A DNA stretch of 64,000 bases from Delphinus delphis (GCF_949987515.2 NC_082700.1:34497380-34561379); one strand, 5' to 3'. Positions 48,130 to 59,915 are shown, numbered from the stretch's first letter. The notes: generated by a model from the letters alone, not told the origin. Numbers and translations are program-made.

Positions 48130-48633
48130 TTTATAAATTTGAAAATTCATCCAAAATGACAAATTCTTAAAACATGCAACCTAACAAGAATAACCCAAGA
48201 AAAGAAACATCTAAAAAATCTATATCTACTTAAAAACTTGTTTGTATAATGAAGTACCTTTACAGAAAATGATTTCCAGGGATAAATGGCTTTCCAAGTA
48301 AATTCTTCCAAATATTTAGGGAAGAAATATTGGTAATCTTACATAAAATCCTTCCAGGAAACATAAAATAATATATTGCTCAAAAATTTTATAAGGCCAA
48401 CATAAGCTTCAGATCAAAACTAAAAAGAATATTACAAGAATAGAATCATAGGCCAGTTTCTCTTTTGAACATGTATGCAAAATTTGTAAACAAAAGCACA
48501 AACTGTATCCATGGTATGTAAAACAGTAATATATCACAATCAAAGTGGCTTTATTCTAGTAATGCAAGGTTGGTTTAATGTTCCCACATAAAACTGATCC
48601 CAGGAATGAATTAGAGTGGGAAAAAAGTCATTT
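48130..48633 (+). mobile_element. L1 ORF2 fragment (RT region), decayed
   Basis: 'aggccagtttctcttttgaacatgtatgcaaaa', 'atatatcacaatcaaagtggctttattc', 'gcaaggttggtttaatg' are the corroded equivalents of conserved L1 reverse-transcriptase text. The frame is broken. Confidence 0.7.
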
Positions 48634-48778
48634 AAAAAAGAAGTCTTGGGAATTCCCTGGTGGTCCAGTGGTTAGGACTTGGCGCTTTCACTGCTGGGGG
48701 CCTGGGGTTCAATCCCTGGTCAGGGAACTAAGATCCTGCAAGGCATGAGGTAGGGCCCCCCCCCAAAAAAGAAGTTTT
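48634..48778 (+). mobile_element. CHR-2-type SINE with target-site duplication
   Basis: Body 48648-48764: 'gggaattccctggtggtccagtggttaggacttggcgctttcactgc', 'ggttcaatccctggtcagggaactaagatcctgcaa'. The duplications aaaaaagaagtctt (48634-48647) and aaaaaagaagtttt (48765-48778) differ by one base. This is the older sister SINE of the CHR-1 copies in the window. Confidence 0.95.
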
Positions 48779-50300
48779 AACCAGGAGAAGCACAAGAGTG
48801 AATAAAAATAACAGATACACCTTATGAAAAGTAGGAGAAGATTATGGAATATTTGAAACTTTAAAAAAAAACAGAAATTGCTAAAGATTCAAGAGGATGT
48901 GACAAATGATGTACATAGGGAAAAAATAAAATAAAATAAAATATACAAATGATGGGAGCCCAAACATCCAGATACCCAAGTCCCATCTCTGAAAATCCTC
49001 ATTCAATGGGTTCTGGATTTCCTCTATGTTTAAAAATCTACAGGTGATTCTGACAAGATTCATAGACAATGTAAAGCTTCTGATTTACAGGGAATAATAC
49101 CATATTATTTTGTTATTTTATAGTTATATTAACAGGTTGTACTATTCACAGATAAGTCTGATGTCAAAATGCACTCCCCACTAGGGATAAAAAAGGAACT
49201 AGTACTCTCTACTGCTACTTGGTGGCAGCATGCATATACTGCAATGGCAATTATTGTAGGAATACAAATTAATGGAACATTTTAGAATTGGAAGACTACA
49301 TAGAAGTCACCTAGTCAAGCTTCCAACTATTATAGTTGTGAAAACTAAGGCCCATATAAATGAAATGATTTATCTCCAAAGAGGGTTAGTGAAAGAGTAT
49401 GAAATAAAAAATACCTCTGAACTTTTAATTCAGTGCTATTTTTATTAATCTCACTATTAGCTCAAACTTCAGTGTGACAGATTTGGGATTGAATTCTTGC
49501 TTGAACTTAGTGGTTGCATGCCTTTTAGTAAGTTACTAAAACACTTAACTTCACTTTTCACATATGTAAAATGGTGAGCCTTGACTGATATAGAGTATGA
49601 GATAGCCTAGCACTGTTTTTAACACAAACAAGTACTTAAATTTTTTTGCCTTTCATCCCTATTAGACAACCTCTATTTTCTTAAGAATAAAAGTGTCTTT
49701 CAGCTAGCAAAACACCCCAGAGCTGACCACATTCTGGCAAGAGATATAGGATTCTTTTCCTTACTGGGGGGTTCTTTATACCTGATATTTGAACTGCACT
49801 GAAACATGAACTTCTCTTGTTTATACTGTATTAATGGACTTGATAGATGAATTTTAAAAAGTAATATGCAGGAATTAAGCTGCATGACTCTCAAGAAATA
49901 TAATTCGATAGTGGTGGCTAGAATGATAAACAGTGTTTGGATAGGGAGTCCATATTGGATATGAACAACCTGTACTCCCATTCGTCTATTAAGAATAAAT
50001 AGAATCCTTTAAAAATCTGTTTTAAAGGACAGTTATTTTCTTCTACCTCATTTAACTTACCTCAAGAAAAAGACAATCTCCTGAATCCTTGTTTAAAAGG
50101 CTTTTAATATAAAGCAAATAATTTTTTGCAACATTTCCCAAACTTTTCATTATCAAGTTAGCTGAGGCTTCTCAACGATTATCATTTCACAACAATATTT
50201 CCATTTTCACCTTCTTTAAATGAATTGGCCTCATAGATGTGCCATTAAAACAGAGCTTCACCCTCAACATATTTTAAAGTTTGTATTCAAACAGTATGAA
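48779..50300. other. Intergenic with MIR remnants
   Basis: (AAAAT)n near 48925-48943. MIR-like pieces at 49270-49400 (antisense) and 49480-49600 (sense). No gene. Confidence 0.5.
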
Positions 50301-50304
50301 GAAA

Positions 50305-50700
50305 ACAGGATCAGGGAATTCAGCCATAAAAGTGAATGGATTACTGATACATGTTACATCATGGATGCAACTAAGTGAAAGAAATCAGACACGAAAGGCC
50401 ACATATTGTATGGTTCCATTTATACGAAATGTCCAACAGTGGCAAATCCATACACATGGAAAATATTATACATTAGTGGTTGCCAGGGATTTGGAAGAGA
50501 CGGAAATAGGGAATGACTGCTTAAAATGGTTGTAGGTTTTCTTTTGGGGTGATGAAAATGTTTTGCAACTAGGCAGTGGTGACAATTTCATAGCATTGTG
50601 ACAGTACTAAATTCCACTGAATGGTACAGTGAATTGTAAAATGATCAAAATGGTGAATTTTATGTTATGTTCATTTTACTACAATAAAAAGGAGAAAGAA
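50305..50700 (+). mobile_element. L1M-type 3' UTR, sense
   Basis: 'acatcatggatgcaactaagtgaaagaaatcagacacgaaagg', 'gtggttgccagggatttgg', 'aaatggtgaattttatgttatg', ending 'ctacaataaaaagg'. Confidence 0.85.
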
Positions 50701-51684
50701 ATAGGGAAAGACTTTGAGTTTGGGAAAGTAAGGTGAACTGGTCAAGAAAAAGACAGCTCTACTATTCAGTTTTCTCTCAGCTCTCCCAGTGCATTAATCC
50801 TCAGCAAAAAGTAGCGTGAACTTGTAGATGACAGTCATTCAACAGAGTCCAGGGAAAAGTAAATAAAATAAAACCCAACTCTTCTTCTTTAGCACATCTA
50901 TGAAATGTTAACTTGCTGCTCAGCCACGTGGACATTCATGAGGACGTTTCACTTTAGGTGTCCTCTACTCCAGTACTTTACTCACAGCTCATTCACACAT
51001 GTATGCAACAGCATTTCTTAATTTAATGGACTCTGCAGTGCTGGTTGTGATCAGTCTCATGAAAAGAAAAGGGAAGGAGGAAAAAGCCTCCACATTGGCT
51101 TGGTGGTCTTAGGATGAAATGGATGCAGAAGACAGTTTGATTGTCAAACTGGAAACTTTTATTTTCCTTTTCCTCTTCTTTTTATCTTTCCTATAAGGTC
51201 TTCTGTCCACTTCCCACCGCCTTCTTTCAAACAGGAAAGACACTAATTAGCTGCTGGATTTTTTTTTGTTAAAACAACTATTGTTTTAGATTTCTTGTTG
51301 TCCGCTGAATGTTATTGTTTTTACTGCCAAATGAGCTCCGGTGGTTGATGTAGGGGGTCGCTTGGGAACTTAACTTTTTCAAGTTTAAGTGGAAAAGTTT
51401 TTTTGTTTGAATTGGCTTTTACTGGGTGCTTCAAGATTTGCTCTTAGCTCTTTGATGGGGGACTGAGTAGCACTATGTTTCCTTTGAGGTCCCAGTAAAT
51501 AAAGGATCCCATGTCCTCCTGGGCACTTTATCGTGATTTTGCTGTGTGTGCTCTCTAATAGCCAGATGCAGATTCCAGGAAAATGACATATAAATGAATA
51601 TAAATAATCTAATAGTTTTAGAATTTGCTTTGGCCATACTCCTGGTCTCATTCTACTTCTTGTAGCAGATGGCTTTAAAGAGCA
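50701..51684. other. Intergenic, no feature recognised
   Basis: No gene or repeat recognised. Confidence 0.5.
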
Positions 51685-52373
51685 TTAGCTATGTATATAT
51701 TAAATATAATATACATATACCAATATTAAATATTATATTGGTGTATAAATGTAATATATTACTGTTTAAATTAGTGTATAACAATTATGTTTTATATTAA
51801 CATGTATTTTTGCATAGCATATATTGTACACAAAATATATGACTAATGCAATATATTTATATGTTTAATATGTTCATTCTATTAATATATCATGCAATAT
51901 TGATTATAAAATTACATCATAATATATAAATATATAATTATTATCTGATATAATACATTATATTTAAAGTATTCTATATAACACAATACATAATGTATTA
52001 TTTAAGACAAGTATATTACATAAATATAAAACTTATATAAAGTATATATATTTTAATTATACATTACACATACAAGTATGTATAACTATTTATAATTTTA
52101 TTTATGTAGGAATCTTTTCGTAACAATTGATGTAAAAATATGCAATAATTTAAATCAAATGGGCCATAATCTCACTACCTACACATAACTACTTTTAAAA
52201 TCTTGAACCCTGTCTAAATCATGCTTACATATCGCTCAACCTGTTTTTCTACACATGCACATATACACACATTTATACACAATATATATGTATACTACCC
52301 GTTTTCAGTTCAATGTATATAAATATATGATATATATAATTATATTCCTGTGTATGTATACAAATATAAATCA
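51685..52373. repeat. Extreme AT-rich block, grading into L1 3' UTR
   Basis: Around 400 bp (51690-52080) is made almost wholly of A and T in interleaved TATA, TAATAT and AATATAT steps with many short self-complementary stretches. From about 52080 it grades into text resembling an old inverted L1 3' UTR that resumes after the SINE at 52730-52890. Confidence 0.75.
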
Positions 52374-52607
52374 AAGGTATGTGTAGGGCTTCCCTGGTGG
52401 CGCGGTGGTTGAGAGTCCACCTGCCGATGCAGTGGACACGGGTTCGTGCCCCGGTCCGGGAAGATCCCACATGCTGCGGAGCGGCTGGGTCCGTGAGCCA
52501 TGGCGGCTGAGCCTGCGCGTCCGGAGCCTGTGCTCCGCAACGGGAGAGGCCACAGCAGTGAGAGGCCCAGGTACAGAAAAGAAAAAAAAAAAAAAAACAA
52601 GGTATGT
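52374..52607 (+). mobile_element. CHR-type SINE with target-site duplication
   Basis: Body about 52387-52598, low divergence, long A-tail. The 9-bp duplication 'aaggtatgt' lies at 52374-52382 and 52599-52607. It sits inside the AT-rich block. Confidence 0.95.
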
Positions 52608-53079
52608 ATTTCACATATTTATATAAATATATCATATAATGTATGTGTATATAAATACATGATTATATACATACATATACACAAATAGACTTATTTAAAC
52701 AAAAGAGACCTAAATAAACAGTTCTCGAAAAATAAAACTAGTTATGTCTCACTGTTTCAATAACAGATTATAGTTTTCTACTGTATGTGCTTCTGTAATT
52801 GTTATGAACAATTCCCATTTGTTGAATGTTAAGTTGTTTTAATTTTTTGCCATTATTAATGAAGCTCTGAAGAATATGGTGGGCAAAATTACTTGAAAAA
52901 CTCTCCTAAAAGAAAAGAGTTAGGTATGCTAGGTTAAATGTAAACAACTTATTTTTAAGTGCAAGTCTATTTTTGAAGTGTGCAGTAGAAATTTCCAGGA
53001 CCCATGAAAGAAGCGGGGGGGGGGGGACATTTGTGAGAGTTATAGCTATATTAAGAGTGGATTGAAGATCTTGATAGCC
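52608..53079 (-). mobile_element. AT-rich flank and L1 3' UTR remnant
   Basis: 'cccatttgttgaatgttaagttgttttaattttttgccattattaatgaagctctgaagaatatgg' (52815-52880) is an inverted L1M 3' signature. A run of 12 G lies at 53015-53026. Confidence 0.6.
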
Positions 53080-53280
53080 TAGAACAGAAGCTGGCAATCC
53101 TGTTTTTATGGAGCCAAATGGCAAATATTTTAGGCTTTGTGGATCAAAGAGGCAAAATTGAGCATATTATTTAGGTACTTAATAACCATTTAAAATATTA
53201 CCAGTTAAAATGTGAAAATTATTCATAGCTCATAGGCCATAAAAAATAGGCAGCTGTCTGGATTTGGAATAAAGGCCATA
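53080..53280 (-). mobile_element. hAT-Charlie non-autonomous transposon remnant
   Basis: 'agctggcaatcctgtttttatgg', 'aaatggcaaatattttaggctttgtggatc', 'aggcagctgtctggatttggaataaaggcc' follow the order of a well-known hAT element of this type. Family number not certain. Confidence 0.55.
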
Positions 53281-53699
53281 GGTTAATGACACACCTGACC
53301 TGACATAGAGACTTGTTGTTAAAATGGCCATGACCACATGGGAGGCAGGAGATAAGACTCCATCCCTACTAGATGGGAAGTTAGAACTAAATCTATCTAT
53401 CCCTAGCTTCACCTTTAATGAAAGGGTGTGCCAGTAAAAAATGTATCTGCTGGCAAAGGGAGACTAAGCCCAGATTCTCTTGGCCTCTGCTCTGGGTAGG
53501 AAACAGGTAGGAAATCTTGAGAATTCTGAACCCCAGATCTGTGTTCACAGTGTTTGTGTTGCAAATTTATTTGTGGTCTTGCAAACAGAAGGTAAAAAAT
53601 TACCTTAAAATGCTCCCAGATCGGTGGTATTCCAAACACAGAACTAAACACTCTCTGGAGAAGTAGACCTTCAACCCAGGCCTATAGCCTTCCCACAGA
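53281..53699. other. Intergenic, no feature recognised
   Basis: Nothing gene-like. Confidence 0.45.
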
Positions 53700-55080
53700 A
53701 AAAGTTTAGCTAAACATGAGCTCATGATCTAAATTTACACAATAATGAAGAAATCAGCTACAATGGGAGAGAATCAGCAAAAACAATCAATACCAGAATT
53801 AGATTCCCAAGGCCATCCATTGAATGTTGGAATGATCAGGTGCAAGGCAGAAAATATACATAAAACTAGAACTGAAAAAAGGAACAGGGATGTTTTAAAA
53901 GACTGGGTAGGATCTTTAAAATATTTTTAAAGTCCATGTCATTGATAAAGCTAAAAACTCAAAGGTTGTGTAAAACAGCAGATTAATCATGGAGAAGAGT
54001 GAAATTATGCTGTTTTTAAAAATATGGCAAATCAGATTTTCTGCCTAATTATATAAGTACATTTCTCTTAAAAAATACACATATTTTAAAGACTTATTGG
54101 CTGTAAAATAACTAAAGGATATTTCAGAGGGCTTCTCTCCAAAGAAAAGTGTGAAGTAGCAAAACACAGAAAGTCGAGGGGAAAAAATGTCAATATATAC
54201 ATTGCTATAGGGTGAAGTAAACCTTAGGCCAGCAACAATGTGGAGGAGCTGACCCTTAGATGCTTACAACTAAGCTGGAATCTTCAAAAAGTTCAACTAT
54301 TTATAACTAAAAAGATTTCTTAAAATTAATAACCAAGTGTTTTAATTGACATCAGAAGAGCAAAACAATAAACCCTCAGAACATAGAAAAAATAGATAAT
54401 AAAGATATGAGCAGAACTTAATAAAACAGAAAAAAGTATAAAATTGAGGTGATTTAGTAACTCAAAAAATATTCTTTGAAAATATTTTAAAAACACACTT
54501 TGATTAAGCAAAACAAAAACAAAAGTAAATAATACACAGAAAGAATCAGGACAATGTTATAGCAGAGAACATATGAAATGCCAGTAAATTTGAACATTTA
54601 TGTAAAGTGGACAATTTCCTGGCTCCTAGAGTTTACCAAAACTGACACAGAAGAAATATATAGCTGGAGTTCTTTCACCAGTAAAGGAATTAAGTCAATA
54701 GTTTACAATCTTTCACCAAGAAAATAATAGACCCACCCAGATCGTTTGGGTGGGGAATTCTATCAAACTTCTATTAAACAGATAACATCAGTAGTAATAA
54801 AGAAAAACTTCTAGAGAGTAGCAAAGGAAGAATGCTCCTTTATTTATCTTATGAAGTCTATATAATCCTAATACTGACAATAGATTAGGACTGTAAAGAA
54901 AAATAAATTTACAGGTCAAATTTACTTGTAAGTATAAAAGCAAAAATTTTGATCTACGATATTAGCTACCCAAGTTCACTAGAGTAAGAAAAAGCATGAG
55001 CAAGTTAGGTCATCCAATGAATGAAAAGGTAGTTTAATGTCAAGAATATACATCAATAGATTGAAAACACCACATTTTCT
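53700..55080 (+). mobile_element. L1/HAL1-type LINE, sense, decayed
   Basis: First part: 'agagaatcagcaaaaacaatcaataccagaattagattcccaagg' recalls old L1/HAL1 ORF1 text. Second part (54550-55080): 'agtaaaggaattaagtcaatag', 'gggtggggaattctatcaaacttctatt', 'gtagtttaatgtcaagaatatacatcaatagattgaaaacaccacatt' recalls L1 reverse-transcriptase text. No frame survives. Confidence 0.65.
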
Positions 55081-55109
55081 TTCTTTCATCTGTCTCTTTA
55101 AAAAATTGA

Positions 55110-55330
55110 TAAGTACTTATATTGATCTCTCTTGTACTAGGCACTGTGCTAAGTCACTTACATATTTACTTCTTTAAGCCTTCTATTATCCCTGGGGGAA
55201 GGTTCTATTTTCCTTCCATTTCTTAGGTAAGACTTTAACCCCCAGAAAAGTAAAGTAACATTTGCAAGTTTCTGTGAATGGTCAGTGATGGGACCAGTAC
55301 AGGAACATCCAAAGTCTGTGCTTGGAAACA
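55110..55330 (-). mobile_element. MIR SINE
   Basis: Inverted MIR with good order: 'ctaggcactgtgctaagtcacttacatatttacttc', 'cattatccctggggg'-like, 'cccccagaaaagtaaagtaacatttgc'. Confidence 0.75.
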
Positions 55331-55346
55331 GTGCCCTATATTGACA

Positions 55347-55495
55347 CTCACATTACAGATGAAAGGAAAGGAAGCATGCACTTACCATATAGATTAAATC
55401 TCACATTACACGTTAAAGGAAAGGAACCATGCACTTACATTATAGATTAATACCCCATAACAGGTTAAAGGAGAAAAAGGCATGTGCTTCTCTCA
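55347..55495. repeat. Three-copy 53-bp tandem repeat
   Basis: Units start at 55347, 55400 and 55453. Shared pattern: ctcacattac, then (t/g)ttaaagg(aaagg)aa, catgcactta, atagatta. Units 1 and 2 are about 85% alike; unit 3 is more diverged and truncated. No longer ORF results. Confidence 0.85.
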
Positions 55496-56560
55496 AAAGT
55501 TGTAAAGAAAGCATATCTATTTCTAACTATATTTCCCAGTTTCTTTTGCTTATTTTCTGACCTTTGTAGTGCATTCTGCCGTGAGGAAAATTTTAATTCT
55601 TATATAATTAAATGTATCCTTTTTTTCTTTGAATCTTAGTAAGGTGATCCTCATGAATAATTTATTTCAAGTCTACCAGGTTTCTGATACATTTACAGTT
55701 TCATTATTTTTTTACTTTTAACTAGTTGCTGTATCTAGAATTTAGTAATGATAGCCATATTTTCCCACTTTTGTTGAATAAGTTTTGCTACTGACCCAAA
55801 ATGTCCATTTTATTTTAATCTCAAATCCCTTATGCTCTTGCCTCTAATTTTAAGATGTTTCCTATCCCACTGGTTGTTTTGTCTATCTGAAACAAAATGC
55901 TACCTTAATTATAATGTAATTATAATATAATAAATGTAATTAGTAAACATAATACCATATATAATAAATAGCATAATATAAAATAACAAAATATAATTTA
56001 CCATATAACAAGGTCAAAAAAGAACAAAACTATACAATCACTTGAAATATCCCCCAAAGATATTTTATAAAATTCAATATTCATTTCTAATTTAAATGAA
56101 ATAGTAAAATAGGGATTGATGAATGCTTCCATAGTAAGACGAAATTATATATCTAAAAGAGAAAGAGGTAAATGATAAACTTTAGTAACACTGGCAATAA
56201 ATATAGGACAAGATGAAGATGCCTGATATAATCTTAAAGAAAAAGTATTATGTAACATTGTCTTTGCAGCACTGATGAGTTCAGTGAAAAGAAAATCTAA
56301 TAGAAAAGAGTATCTCGTTCTGCTTAATGTCTGTACACTTGTCCATTGCATGAACATAACAGCTTATTTAACCAATATGTTACTGACCTGCATCTGGATT
56401 TCTAGGTTTTCATGGAATTTTATTATGCACAATTGTTACAAACTCTAGGACTTTCTCTTAGGTTTATATCTTTTGAAAGAAACAGTATCTCCGTAGATGG
56501 GTTATGTGGGCTGGCTGCTAGCAGACTATGGCTACTTCTCAGTTCTTCCCTTTACATTCC
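55496..56560 (-). mobile_element. Inverted L1M fragments (two pieces)
   Basis: 55560-55900 ('ttttcccacttttgttgaataag', 'cccactggttgttttgtctatctg') and 56320-56560 ('aaccaatatgttactgacctgcatctggatt') resemble inverted L1 ORF2-end and 3' UTR text. AT-rich filler between them (55905-56030). Confidence 0.5.
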
Positions 56561-57539
56561 TAGTCAATGTGAAAACGGAAGGCAAGAAGGTCTTCTGTTT
56601 AGAGACTCTAAAGATAGGTCTTGGTGATAAAGCCTTGGTGGTAAAGGCTAAAAATATCAACCCAGAACAAGTGTTTTTCTAGCTGTAACTATGTGTGATT
56701 CCCTTGGTTTTATTCTGTAGAGGATGTAATAAGACAAGACTGTAGGATCTGCCCTCAACGTGCTTCCAGTAAGATGAGCTAAGTCAAGTATGGTGGCATA
56801 TCTAATTCAAGACAAAATATAATGGCTCCTTTTCTCTCATAGCAAAACTTCGTGGAGTGAATATCGAAGTCACTGTAGGCTCTTAATTAAAGGAACACAA
56901 TAAATCTTGTATTGGAAGGTGGTTATTCTGGTCTCTTTGCAGAGATGAATTGGAAATTGTCTAGAAGAAGGAAAATTAGCTTAACCAAAGTTAAACTCAT
57001 AAATAATTGAGCATCTATGGCCTATGTTTCTCTTTGATCATAATTTCTCCCAATTTATAGACCTCTTTGATACCCGATTAATCATTGTCAAAGATGCAAT
57101 TAACAATGATTATTACTGTGTATTAGGTTTTGCCTGGGCCCTGAAGAAACCATCGTAAATTATGAGCTATGATTGTCACTTGATTTTCTCACAAAGAACA
57201 ATCAGAACTCCTGGTCTTAAGTGGCTTGGAATGTGAAACTAAGAAGTCTCTTAGATATTATTAGAGGATCCCACAGAGCCCATTGGTGAAAGTTTGGAAA
57301 ACATTGGGCTTCTTAAAATTAATTCTTGTAGTGTGTTACGAAAGGTGACTGAACCAAAAGGATAACAGTGTTTCTGGTTCTGTTGTTAGCATTCTCCATG
57401 GAAACATCATGGAAGCTTCTGGACTCAATTTCCTTCCCCATGTGTGAATGTCACTGAAAATATCCAACTCCATTCTATCCCCATATAACTTCAGAAACTA
57501 AGCAGAATGAAGACTCAAAATTCATTTCAAATAATGAAA
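56561..57539. other. Intergenic, no feature recognised
   Basis: Nothing gene-like. Confidence 0.5.
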
Positions 57540-57720
57540 TGAAGATATAATGTAGAATGGAACTGGGAAAATGCCTGGTTTAAATTCTGGAAAGTACCAA
57601 CTATACAATTCTGGATAAGTTGCTTAATCTTGCTTAGTCTAATTTAATGCCCATCTCACAGGATGGTATAATGATTAATTTAATATCTTTGTATAACATA
57701 CAGTGTTATGTAACTTCTTC
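57540..57720 (+). mobile_element. MIR SINE fragment
   Basis: 'tggtttaaattctggaaagtaccaact', 'ctggataagttgcttaatcttgcttagtc', 'catctcacaggatgg' follow sense MIR. Confidence 0.65.
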
Positions 57721-57799
57721 TTGTTCTTGAGTAAATTCATATCTTTAAGCAACTCACTTTAAAAAATAGTTACTTGCTTAAATTACTCTTACCTTCTAT

Positions 57800-58000
57800 T
57801 ATCAGCTGAATTGTGTCCTGCTCAAGTTAGTGTGGAAGTCTTAACCCCCAATACCTCGTAATATGACTGTATTTGGAGGTAAGGCCCTTGAATAGGTAAT
57901 TGAGGTCAAATGAGGTCAAATGGGTGGGCTCTATTCCAATATGACTGGTGTTCTTATAAAAAGAAAATATTAGGACACAGACATGCACAGAGAGAACAAA
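57800..58000 (+). mobile_element. MLT1-like MaLR LTR 5' part
   Basis: 'tcagctgaattgtgtcctgc', 'aagtcttaacccccaatacctcgtaatatgactgtatttggagg', 'ccaatatgactggtgttcttataaaaag', 'gacacagacatgcacagagag'. Contains a small tandem doubling of 'gaggtcaaat' at 57901-57920. Truncated at its 3' side. Confidence 0.85.
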
Positions 58001-58319
58001 GTAATTATTAGTAACCACGATCATGTCGTGAATGCACGGAATGTGTCACCATTTGCCAACCACCGTGTCAAGTCAGCAGAAACTACAGAAATTAAGAGCT
58101 CACCGCAGAAATTCACACACCCTTGCACTAGGTAAGGGACCACAGGCAGACGTTCAGTCAGCCTCTCATGTGTCCCTCACGGAGTGCACGCTCTCTCCTG
58201 GGCGGGGCGAGCACAGACACTTATTGGGAGTTTTACTACTTTTAAAATGGTTGATACAACCATGTCTCACTGGATGAGTCAACAAACGCTTTTTGTAAAT
58301 CCAAATTCTCCACACCTCC
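58001..58319. other. Flank upstream of the CpG island
   Basis: No repeat recognised; CpG density begins to rise near 58190. Confidence 0.4.
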
Positions 58320-59070
58320 TACCTTTCGCGTTGCCCTAGTCTCAAAGCTCCTTCCCCTGCTCCTCAGGCCGCGTCCCCATGCGAGGCGGGGCTGCGTGCG
58401 GACGCACGGCGAGCGCGCAGTCGTCCTCGAGTCCCGCCCCCACGGAGCCGCCGCCGGTTTGAACAGCATCCCCGCGGGCGTAGGGCTATGAGGGAGGCGC
58501 CAAGGGCCGGCGATTCGCCGCGGGAGGGGGCGCGGGAGCGCGGCATGGAGGGGCTAGCCTAGCTGGGGCTCGTGGCCCTGCGTCGTCTGGGTGCGACGCG
58601 GGTCCTGCGCACGCTGCGGGGCCGCAGCCGCCGGGAGGTGAGCGCCCGAGGGGCCGGGAGGCGAGCCGGGGACCCCAGGCGGGTGTGGGCATCGTGTCCA
58701 CAGCCAGCGTCCCCGAAGCCGCGCTCGGGCCGTGATCACTCGGTGAAGCTGCGCTGCAACACAGCAGCCGACTTCTTCCCGCGCTGTGAGGACCTGTGCG
58801 CGCTGCAGGACTCAGCGCCTCTGCCTGCGGGAGGGCCTGCTGGTCTTAACGCCGACCGCTTCCGCGGGCTGGACTGGGTGCCGCCCCTGAGCACCCTCTG
58901 TCCCTGATCTGTATCCAGAGCTTCTTCCAGCCACAGCTGGGCGAGACAGGTTTGTAGTTCCCGCTTCCGGGGGCTGTCGTGTGGGCGCTGCGAAGCGGGG
59001 TTTTAGATGGTGCAAGGTGGAGGCTGGGCACTAGAACCGGTGCCCAGTGCCCGGGTGTGCGTGCACTAGA
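58320..59070. promoter_or_regulatory. CpG island at the CEP78 5' end
   Basis: The only strong CpG island in the window: very GC-rich with frequent CG, containing the relic of CEP78 exon 1 near its middle. It is the expected position for the gene's promoter. CpGs are still abundant, implying they stayed unmethylated in the germ line until recently, so some promoter activity may persist. A small upstream frame starts at ATG 58488 and stops at 58560-58562. No PSAT1 exon 1 is recognised on the minus strand here. Confidence 0.75.
58732..58949 (+). pseudogene. CEP78: CEP78 exon 1, degraded
   Basis: CEP78 is a leucine-rich-repeat centriolar protein needed for normal cilia and photoreceptors. The exon is recognisable from SVKLR, AADFF, LCALQ, SAPLP, then [17 protein letters not shown] and, in another frame, IQSFFQPQLG, matching the human N-terminus in order. 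Damage seen by eye against the remembered human exon: the start codon reads GTG (58732-58734); one base is missing right after it (atc-ac); about 17 bases are missing near 58823 between short TGCC repeats; one base is missing near 58848; about 16 bases are missing near 58897. The donor after 58949 is GTTTGT rather than a consensus GTGAGT. No alternative ATG restores the frame. Confidence 0.9.
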
Positions 59071-59094
59071 CGGGGCGTGCAGCCTAGGACTCCT

Positions 59095-59290
59095 GCCAGC
59101 TCGGTGACCCTGGCCGAGTGCCTTAAGGCTTCTAGGTCTCAGTGTACTCATCTGTAGCATAGGCTTAACAGGACCCACTCTCCGTGGCGGTTACAAGGAC
59201 TCACTCTGTTAATGCTTGTAGACTCTGCAATGTAGAACACTTAGCACGGTTTGGAGCACCGTTAATGGTTGCACAGATGTTACCTGGTGT
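59095..59290 (+). mobile_element. MIR SINE
   Basis: 'tgaccctggccgagtgccttaaggcttctaggtctcagtgtactcatctgtagcat' and 'ttgtagactctgcaatgtag' fit sense MIR. Confidence 0.75.
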
Positions 59291-59383
59291 GTTGAATGGC
59301 TTTGCCTGGTACAGACCAAAGCGATTAGGAAACTGATATATCCCAGCTTCATTTCCTTTCCACTAAAACAGGTCTCAGGATAA

Positions 59384-59698
59384 AAAAATCTTTTTTTTTT
59401 TTTTTATAAATTAGTTTTATTTATTAGCTGCGTCGGGTCTTCGTTTCTGTGCGAGAGCTTTCTCTGGTTGCGGAGAGCAGGGGCCACTCTTCATCGCGGT
59501 GTGTGGGACTCTCACTGTCACGGCCTCTCCTGTTGTGGAGCACAGGCTCCAGACGCGCCGTCTCAGTAGTTGTGGCTCACGGGCCTAGTTGCTCCGCGGC
59601 ATGTGGGATCTTCCCAGAGCAGGGCTCGAACCCGTGTCCCCTGCATTGTCAGGCAGATTATCAACCACTGCACCACCAGGGAGGCCCCCAAAAATCTT
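59384..59698 (-). mobile_element. Full-length CHR-1-type SINE with duplication
   Basis: Longer form than the others: besides the tRNA-like half it keeps the 3' extension ('agctgcgtcgggtcttcgtttctgtgcgagagctttctctggttgcgg', 'ggggccactcttcatcgcgg'). The duplication aaaaatctt lies at 59384-59392 and 59690-59698. Confidence 0.9.
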
Positions 59699-59709
59699 AT
59701 TTTCAATAG

Positions 59710-59915
59710 TCATATCATATAGTGGAAAGAGCACCGGTGTGAAGGCAGCTTAGGGTTTGAATTCCAGGGCTTATGCTCTCTGTGGCCTGTGCAGGTTACT
59801 TTTGAACTGCATCCCCACACTTGTAAAATGACATTAAAAACCACTCTTTCTGAGGGTTCTTACAATTAATTAAGCAGGTTATGTGTGTAAAGTATCCTGG
59901 CACTTGAATGAGTTG
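59710..59915 (+). mobile_element. MIR SINE
   Basis: 'atagtggaaagagcaccggtgtg', 'ggtttgaattccagggcttatgc', 'cctggcacttgaatgag' in MIR sense order. Confidence 0.75.

Noticed and set aside
52273..52635. ORFs of 60-120 codons with a recurring Gly/Arg/Pro-rich peptide at every CHR SINE
   Set aside because: The same peptide in every SINE copy is translation of the repeat, not a gene family.
53015..53026. 12-G run as a G-quadruplex
   Set aside because: A single isolated G run without the four spaced tracts usually needed; could also be a sequencing length error.
58488..58562. Short ATG-initiated frame in the CpG island
   Set aside because: Only 24 codons; ends at TAG before the exon. Frames of this length are expected in GC-rich leaders.
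58572..58907. 111-codon ORF in the CpG island as an intact gene
   Set aside because: Its C-terminal half is CEP78 exon 1 in a shifted frame; the N-terminal half is GC-rich leader with no homology recognised.
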